From CALJIC01 sp039805565 (GTDB taxonomy: Bacteria > Chloroflexota > Chloroflexia > Chloroflexales > Roseiflexaceae): a DNA stretch of 26,086 nucleotides. The translations under genes and the position numbers were made by a program. The notes beneath the pieces are model-generated. The model was not told the origin of the DNA and searched no databases. It saw only the letters and a program-made list of their open reading frames with translations. This document shows positions 21,904 to 26,086 of this stretch, one piece after another (within the stretch, counting starts at the first letter, position 1; each line of letters begins with the position of its first letter). Location: assembly GCA_039805565.1 (NCBI GenBank), contig JBDLTZ010000335.1:1-26086 (forward strand), written 5' to 3'.

Positions 21904-22515
21904 TCACTGTGGTGAACTGGTGACTCTGAGCCACCGAAACGCCGGGCCGAGCACGGAGGCGACCCCGGCCCAGAGGCACAGCGCGCAGCCGAGGCCGACC
22001 ACTGCCGCGCGCAGCCCGAGCTGCTCGCCTGAGGCGCCGACGGGCACGGCCGGCGGAAGTGCCAGACCGAGGAGGGCGACAAGTACCATGGCGCCCCCGA
22101 CGATGGCGAAGCGCCACGACCGGAACGCGCGGATCAGCCCGAAGAAGTGCAGGCCCACGATTGCCGCCACCGCCGGCATGATTGCGTCCGATCTTCCCGC
22201 CGCAGTGAGCAGCCTGCCGACAAGCGGGATAGCGATGACCTCGGCCAGGACGGCCAGTTGATAGTCGCGCGTGCGGAACGGGTTTGGCATCTGGCCATCC
22301 CCGCTGGGGTGCTGCCTGGCCGCGCGCAGCACGACGATCCCCAGGCCAACCAGTGCGAGGGTGACGATGAGAACCAACAAGAGCGCAAGCCTTCCGGTGA
22401 GCCCGGGGAGGGCCACACTCCCGCTGACTCCCCACCCGGCCGCGAAGGCGCTGACGAGGAAGGTCGTCAGCGCGACCCCGCGCAGGTGGTCAGCCGACGC
22501 CGCGGAACTGCTCAT
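21904..22515 (-). CDS. Predicted multi-pass membrane protein
   Basis: 203 residues with about five to six hydrophobic stretches (LTTFLVSAFAAGWGVSGSV, LALLLVLIVTLALVGLGIVVL, LAVLAEVIAIPLVGRLL, AIMPAVAAIVGLHFFGLI, FAIVGGAMVLVALLGLALP, LRAAVVGLGCALCLWAGVAS). The motif VGLHFFGLIRAF (charged residue after a membrane helix) is reminiscent of small DUF-type membrane proteins, but no family is certain. ATG at 22515 with GGGAG seven bases upstream; a long upstream extension to 22737 is not likely to be coding. Confidence 0.7.
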   Translation of the reverse strand: MSSSAASADHLRGVALTTFLVSAFAAGWGVSGSVALPGLTGRLALLLVLIVTLALVGLGIVVLRAARQHPSGDGQMPNPFRTRDYQLAVLAEVIAIPLVGRLLTAAGRSDAIMPAVAAIVGLHFFGLIRAFRSWRFAIVGGAMVLVALLGLALPPAVPVGASGEQLGLRAAVVGLGCALCLWAGVASVLGPAFRWLRVTSSPQ

Positions 22516-22912
22516 AAAATACTCCCAAACCGCTGGCCGAAGCCCCGCGGTCACACGTTGATCGGCGCAAGCCGCCCGTGATCGCACGGCCCGTGCCACG
22601 CTCGTGCGCAAGCCCGGTGAGCGCCTCGCCAGGTTAGAGGTGATTGGGCCTGAGGTGGCGACGACCGGAGGCGAAAGGTTGCCCGACAGACCCGTGAACC
22701 GCTCCTTCGCGTCGTAGGGTGCCGGGCAGAAGGCCACTACGGGTGGAGTGATTGCTCCTCCCGCGAACCCATCATGCGATGGAAGATACCGCCTGGCCCT
22801 TCTGCTATCCTACGCTTTGACGGTGCCCTTGCTACGAGGAGCGCGATGGTCGCCTGCGGCCTCTTGACGAGACCGACGAGCCGCCATCGCCTGACGTTGA
22901 GCCTTCGATCGT
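22516..22912. other. Intergenic region between divergent membrane-protein genes
   Basis: About 400 bp without a recognisable gene. It should contain the promoters of both divergent genes; no clear -35/-10 pair stands out. No repeat or hairpin of note was seen. Confidence 0.4.
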
Positions 22913-23500
22913 ATGCTCACCACACTGGTCATCATCACCATCGCCCTCTTCCTGCTCGCCGGCGTGCTCTGGTTCGGGTGGCGCCGCACCGACTACAGCC
23001 ACATCCGGCACACGATCAGCGAGCTCGGCGAGTACGGGGTGCCTGACGGACGCCTCGTCAGCTTCGGCCTGTTCGGCCCGGTTGGTCTCGCGCTGCTCGG
23101 AGTCGGTGTGCCGGCCCTGCTCAGCGAGCAAGCTGCTGCCTTCCCAGCGGGATTTGGCCTGCTCGCTGTCACCCTTGGCGTGGGATACCTTGGTGGAGCA
23201 GTCTTTCCGTGCGACCCTGGCTCCCCACTCGCGGGGAGTGCTCGCCAGCAGCTGCACAATCTGGCCGGCGGCGTGCAGTATGTGGGCGGGGCGGTGGCGC
23301 TGTTTCTCGCCGCCGATAGGCCGACGTCAGTACCGCCGTTCCTCGTGCCCTGGCTCCTGGGGAGCGCGGGTGTCGTCGCGCTGGTCGCGCTGGCGCTCTC
23401 GATACAGGCGCTCTTCCCTGTCCGTGGGCTCATCCAGCGGGTCGGCGAGCTCCTGCTCTTCGGCAATCTATTGCTGCTGGCATGGCCTCGCCACCTGTAA
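22913..23500 (+). CDS. DUF998-family membrane protein
   Basis: 195 residues. About six membrane segments, beginning LTTLVIITIALFLLAGVLW, and the family motifs SHIRHTISELGEYG after the first segment, GGAVFPCDPGSP (about 98-109) and the conserved LHNLAG after it. DUF998 proteins are small membrane proteins of unknown role. The ATG at 22913 has a weak ribosome-binding site; no better start is available in frame. Confidence 0.8.
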   Translation: MLTTLVIITIALFLLAGVLWFGWRRTDYSHIRHTISELGEYGVPDGRLVSFGLFGPVGLALLGVGVPALLSEQAAAFPAGFGLLAVTLGVGYLGGAVFPCDPGSPLAGSARQQLHNLAGGVQYVGGAVALFLAADRPTSVPPFLVPWLLGSAGVVALVALALSIQALFPVRGLIQRVGELLLFGNLLLLAWPRHL

Positions 23501-23543
23501 GTTGGCGACCACACGACCACTCGGTGAAGTGGTGAGCGATTAA

Positions 23544-23705
23544 GTGCAGGAGCATGCGTCACGATGGGACGAACGCCTGCTCCAGCTGAAGGCGCTGGCC
23601 GAGCGCCACGAGAGCGACGGGGGGTGAGCGTGTTCCTACTGATAACGGGGGCGAGCGGCGTGGGGAAGTCGATCTGCGGCCCGAGGGCCAACAGCACTGG
23701 CATCG
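23544..23705 (+). pseudogene. Gene-junction remnant: C-terminal tail fragment plus truncated P-loop kinase start
   Basis: A short frame (23544-23627) reads HASRWDERLLQLKALAERHES and stops. Its stop overlaps a GTG (23624) that begins SVFLLITGASGVGKS, a typical N-terminal beta strand plus Walker A loop of a nucleotide/small-molecule kinase. After that Ser the sequence no longer resembles a kinase and runs into the end of the convergent VOC gene. The GTGA overlap looks like the preserved junction of two coupled genes whose outer parts were lost. Confidence 0.45.
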
Positions 23706-24440
23706 TCATGGGCTTGCCTCGTCGTGTCGCTGCCTCGCCGCCTCGCTCAGCAATTCGCTCAGCCGCCCGCGCTCCTCGGCCGTCTCAGCGAGGTCGTCGG
23801 GGGCCAAGGCGAGCACCTGCGCCGCCTGGAGGTAGTGCTCCAGCGTCGCTCGGTCGCCCAGCGCAGCGGCGATGTCGGCGCGAAGCACAAAGGCGCGGAA
23901 GCGCGTCGCGGCTGGCTCGGCGTCGAGCTGCGTGAGCGCCTGGTCAAGGTGCTCGGCGGCAATCGTCGGCTCGTCGCGAGAGTAGGCGTCGAGGCGGGCG
24001 GCGCTGATCGCCTTCGAGAGCGGCGTATGACGCTTGGGCTTGGGTTTGTCGTGCGTCTCGGTCGCGATCACGATCAGGCGGTTGCCATTGGGGTCGATCA
24101 GGTTGAAGCGGAGATTTTTGCTGACCGTGTTTAGTGTGCCGATACGGGGGATGCCGCTCCGCGGGCGCCGGCCAAGGTGCTGCTTCAACCCGCCGACAAA
24201 GGTGTCGTACAGGCGCTGGATCTCGCCAGAGAGGACGAGGCACATGTGTCCCGACTCCTCGGCCGCCGCCGTCGCCTGTGACCCGTAGAAGTCGATCTGG
24301 ATTTGCTCGAAGCGGACGCTGCCATAGGCGTAGGGCGCGTGCTGCTCGTGGAGGGTTGCGAAGCCCAGGGCGTTGTAAAACGCCAGGGTCGCCTTCAGGT
24401 CGTCGCAGGGGAACACGGGGACCACGGTCTGGGCCGTCAT
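23706..24440 (-). CDS. VOC family protein with C-terminal TPR-like helical domain
   Basis: 244 residues. Residues 1 to about 125 form a VOC domain of the bleomycin-resistance type (TVVPVFPCDDLKATLAFYNALGFATLHEQ; SVRFEQIQIDFYGSQ; FNLIDPNGNRLIVI). Residues about 140-244 are helical and repeat-like: ISAARLDAYSRDEPTIAAEHLDQALTQL and LRADIAAALGDRATLEHYLQAAQVLAL, resembling two TPR units. The VOC part is probably enzymatic or ligand-binding, the helices a partner-binding unit. ATG at 24440 has GGAGGAGG about five bases upstream; a longer in-frame start at 24593 lacks support. Confidence 0.8.
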   Translation of the reverse strand: MTAQTVVPVFPCDDLKATLAFYNALGFATLHEQHAPYAYGSVRFEQIQIDFYGSQATAAAEESGHMCLVLSGEIQRLYDTFVGGLKQHLGRRPRSGIPRIGTLNTVSKNLRFNLIDPNGNRLIVIATETHDKPKPKRHTPLSKAISAARLDAYSRDEPTIAAEHLDQALTQLDAEPAATRFRAFVLRADIAAALGDRATLEHYLQAAQVLALAPDDLAETAEERGRLSELLSEAARQRHDEASP

Positions 24441-24589
24441 CGCGCCTCCTCCTTCTTCACCCATCGGTTCGCCCTGCGTCTGCATCACCGTCATCGGAGC
24501 GCGTGCATGTGCTTCTCTGACCCCTGGTGACACCGTGGACCGAAGGCAGGATGTGGAAACGTTCAAACGCCTGATCGGTGCTGCCAAGG

Positions 24590-24961
24590 TCACACATGCT
24601 GATCGACAAGCACAGGGTTACCATCAGGGTCCACCACAACGAAGCTGGCGGGTCCGGTTGTGTGCTCGTCCGCCTCTTGCAGAAGCGGTATTCCTTGAGC
24701 TTTGAGCCGACGCTGAAGCTCCCGGATATCGGTGAACGAGGCAAGCTTCTGGGCGTTTTGGTCCCAACCAGGGTTGAACGTGAGCATGTTCTTCTCGAAC
24801 ATCCCCTGAAACAGCCCGATGATATGATCGCCGTTCTTCACTATCAGCCAGTTCTGGGTTGCGTCCCCGCCGAAGACCTGGAAGCCAAGCGCCTCGTAAA
24901 ACCTTCGCGAAGTCTCCAGATCTTTGACTGACAGGCTGATCGAAAACGCGCCGAGTTCCAT
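24590..24961 (-). CDS. VOC family protein, single domain
   Basis: 123 residues: FSISLSVKDLETSRRFYEALGFQVFGG, NWLIVKNGDHIIGLFQGMFEKNMLTFNPGW, then LQRRLKAQGIPLLQEADEHTTGPASFVVVDPDGNPVLVDQH. A complete glyoxalase-fold domain ending in the DPDGNP strand. Substrate unknown. ATG at 24961 has GGAGG eight bases upstream. It lies 150 bp upstream of the VOC-TPR gene on the same strand. Confidence 0.9.
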   Translation of the reverse strand: MELGAFSISLSVKDLETSRRFYEALGFQVFGGDATQNWLIVKNGDHIIGLFQGMFEKNMLTFNPGWDQNAQKLASFTDIRELQRRLKAQGIPLLQEADEHTTGPASFVVVDPDGNPVLVDQHV

Positions 24962-25022
24962 GGGTGCGCCCTCCTCAGTATGACACAGGTGTTTCAGAAA
25001 GTTACTGGAGTCTAGCACGGAC

Positions 25023-25310
25023 ATGCGCAGCTGTCTACGCCGGCTGCGCTCGCCCATCAACGGTGCGATCAGCACGAACATCGGCTTCGCAGCGACGGTG
25101 GCGAGCATATACGTGGCCCTGTTCCGCCTGCATGATGGGCAGGCCGCACTCTCGCAATCAACGATTCTGCCCTGGCTCGTGCTCGCCACGGCCACAGCGA
25201 ACACGGTGGCGGCCTGGAACCGCGACGAGCACTACGATGTGGGGCCATTGCTGAGGCCGGCGGCGGGCTGGGTCAAAGGCGCGCCGGGCGCGGCTCCAAT
25301 CGCTCGCTAG
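25023..25310 (+). CDS. Small putative membrane protein
   Basis: 95 residues with two hydrophobic stretches (STNIGFAATVASIYVALFRL and ILPWLVLATATANTVAAWN) followed by RDEHYDVGPLLRP. Codon-position composition and sensible segments make this more credible than the other frames here, but there is no good ribosome-binding site and no recognised family. The surrounding 500 bp (24962-25459) shows nothing else. Confidence 0.4.
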   Translation: MRSCLRRLRSPINGAISTNIGFAATVASIYVALFRLHDGQAALSQSTILPWLVLATATANTVAAWNRDEHYDVGPLLRPAAGWVKGAPGAAPIAR

Positions 25311-25459
25311 GATTGATGCTCGACGGGCGGCCACAGGACAACGCAGACCGCACACCCAGCGTGGAGCCTCAAAAGACCAAGGAGGACGCTGCGCACCGCT
25401 GCCGCAGAGCGCCGGGGCAGCAGCCTACATGGTGATCGAACAGACCTGCCAGCAGGGAG

Positions 25460-26050
25460 CTACACTGGAGACGTCATCGCGTCAAGCAAGCGGCGTACTG
25501 CCTCCAGGTGGGCGCTCACGTCGCGTGGCTCAGCCGTAACCAGGAGCTCCAGGCCCAGGCCAAGCACGCTTCTCACGAGCGCGTCGGCGAGCCCCGCCGG
25601 TGGTGCGACGGGTGCGAGTGCATCGCTGAGCAGTGACTCGAACACGGCAGTGTACGCGGCAAGTGCCTGCCGGAGGCGTTCGCGCACCGCCGGCTGGCGC
25701 CCGCTCTGCACCCAGAATTCCAAGAGGAGCCCGATCTCTGGACGGAGACCGTCGCCCGCCGCGAGCTCTTCGGCAAGTAGCGCCAGCAGTCGCTCGTGCG
25801 CCGTGCCTAGCTGTGCGCGTGCGCGCTCGAGGTCGAGCCGTAGGACGTGTTCTAGCAGCCAGTCCAGCAGCGCGTCGCGTAAGCCATCCATGGTCGCAAA
25901 GTGGAACAGCACCAGCCCGACGCTGACCCCCGCCTCGGCGGCGACCAGACGCACCGTGACCCCGGCCAGGCCGACGTTGGTCGCCACAGCTACCGCGGCG
26001 CGCAGAATCTGCTCGCGCCGCTCCGCCTCGGGGATCTTTGTTCCGGGCAT
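25460..26050 (-). CDS. TetR/AcrR-family transcriptional regulator
   Basis: 196 residues. The N-terminal helix-turn-helix is REQILRAAVAVATNVGLAGVTVRLVAAEAGVSVGLVLFHFATMDGLRDALL (about residues 12-62), and the C-terminal helical ligand domain is of the BetI/TetR_C_6 kind (LLEFWVQSGRQPAVRERLRQAL). It would repress genes until a small ligand binds. I prefer ATG at 26050, because GAGGGTGA lies eight bases upstream; a GTG at 26062 is also open. The palindrome just upstream suggests autoregulation and control of a divergent gene beyond the window. Confidence 0.88.
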   Translation of the reverse strand: MPGTKIPEAERREQILRAAVAVATNVGLAGVTVRLVAAEAGVSVGLVLFHFATMDGLRDALLDWLLEHVLRLDLERARAQLGTAHERLLALLAEELAAGDGLRPEIGLLLEFWVQSGRQPAVRERLRQALAAYTAVFESLLSDALAPVAPPAGLADALVRSVLGLGLELLVTAEPRDVSAHLEAVRRLLDAMTSPV

Positions 26051-26066
26051 CGCCTTGCTCACCCTC

Positions 26067-26086
26067 TATTGATCAGATGTTCAATA
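26067..26086. promoter_or_regulatory. TetR-type operator palindrome at the window edge
   Basis: TATTGATCAG/ATGTTCAATA is a 20-bp dyad with 8 of 10 matching pairs (outer arms TATTGA and TCAATA perfect). It lies 16 bp upstream of the TetR ATG and is AT-rich, fitting an overlapping promoter and autoregulatory operator. Confidence 0.55.

Noticed and set aside
24962..25204. N-terminal extension of the VOC gene at 24590 up to 25204
   Set aside because: The extension has no VOC-like features and the ATG at 24961 has GGAGG at good spacing.

Overview
The window is GC-rich, densely coded bacterial DNA. It fits a member of the Chloroflexota: the sugar-binding lipoprotein has the Ala/Pro/Thr-rich linker common there, an intergenic palindrome of the CCCCCTCTCCCG/CGGGAGAGGGGG type sits inside its operon, and small stress and detoxification enzymes are scattered in short mixed-strand operons. 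The phylum is an inference; there is no rRNA or other marker gene here.

Layout. (1) 1-667: 5' part of a secreted serine beta-lactamase-like hydrolase, leaving the window on the left. (2) 906-4629: an ABC sugar importer on the minus strand (binding lipoprotein, two permeases, no ATPase). It has a near-consensus promoter, a GntR-type operator-like site over the predicted start of transcription, and upstream a GntR regulator that appears internally deleted. (3) 4734-7853: a GNAT acetyltransferase with a GNAT remnant beside it, a SAM methyltransferase, a DUF1349 protein and a YjbQ-family protein. (4) 7937-12103: the most unusual part. A 3' fragment of tRNA-Leu(UAA), cut at the anticodon loop, is followed by a plasmid/phage-like replicon: an initiator gene with phased 21-bp iterons inside its own coding sequence, a DnaC-like helicase loader, a ParM/StbA-like actin and a small downstream protein. 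A strong hairpin terminator closes the block. This resembles the lambda O-P replication module joined to an actin-type partition cassette, apparently integrated at or left behind in a tRNA gene. No integrase or second tRNA copy is visible. (5) 12320-15877: an LRV-like repeat protein coupled to a membrane-anchored helical-barrel-like protein, a tubby/LURP1-like protein, and an alkyltransferase-like protein whose active-site Cys is replaced, coupled to a small membrane protein. (6) 15911-24961: an accessory region with five glyoxalase-fold (VOC) genes, YjbR/TfoX-like, DUF1801, DHFR/RibD-like, HhH, alpha/beta hydrolase and DinB-like genes, membrane proteins, a glycine-zipper protein, a DUF998 protein and a P-loop kinase remnant. 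(7) 25023-26086: a small putative membrane protein and a TetR regulator with a palindromic operator directly upstream at the window edge.

How the parts work together. The importer genes form one transcription unit probably controlled at 4315-4324. The four genes of the replicon block are co-oriented, with tight spacing for the first three, and would provide initiation, helicase loading and segregation. The rest are mostly one- and two-gene units whose products look like detoxification or cofactor-related enzymes. All product names come from reading motifs by eye; no database search was possible.
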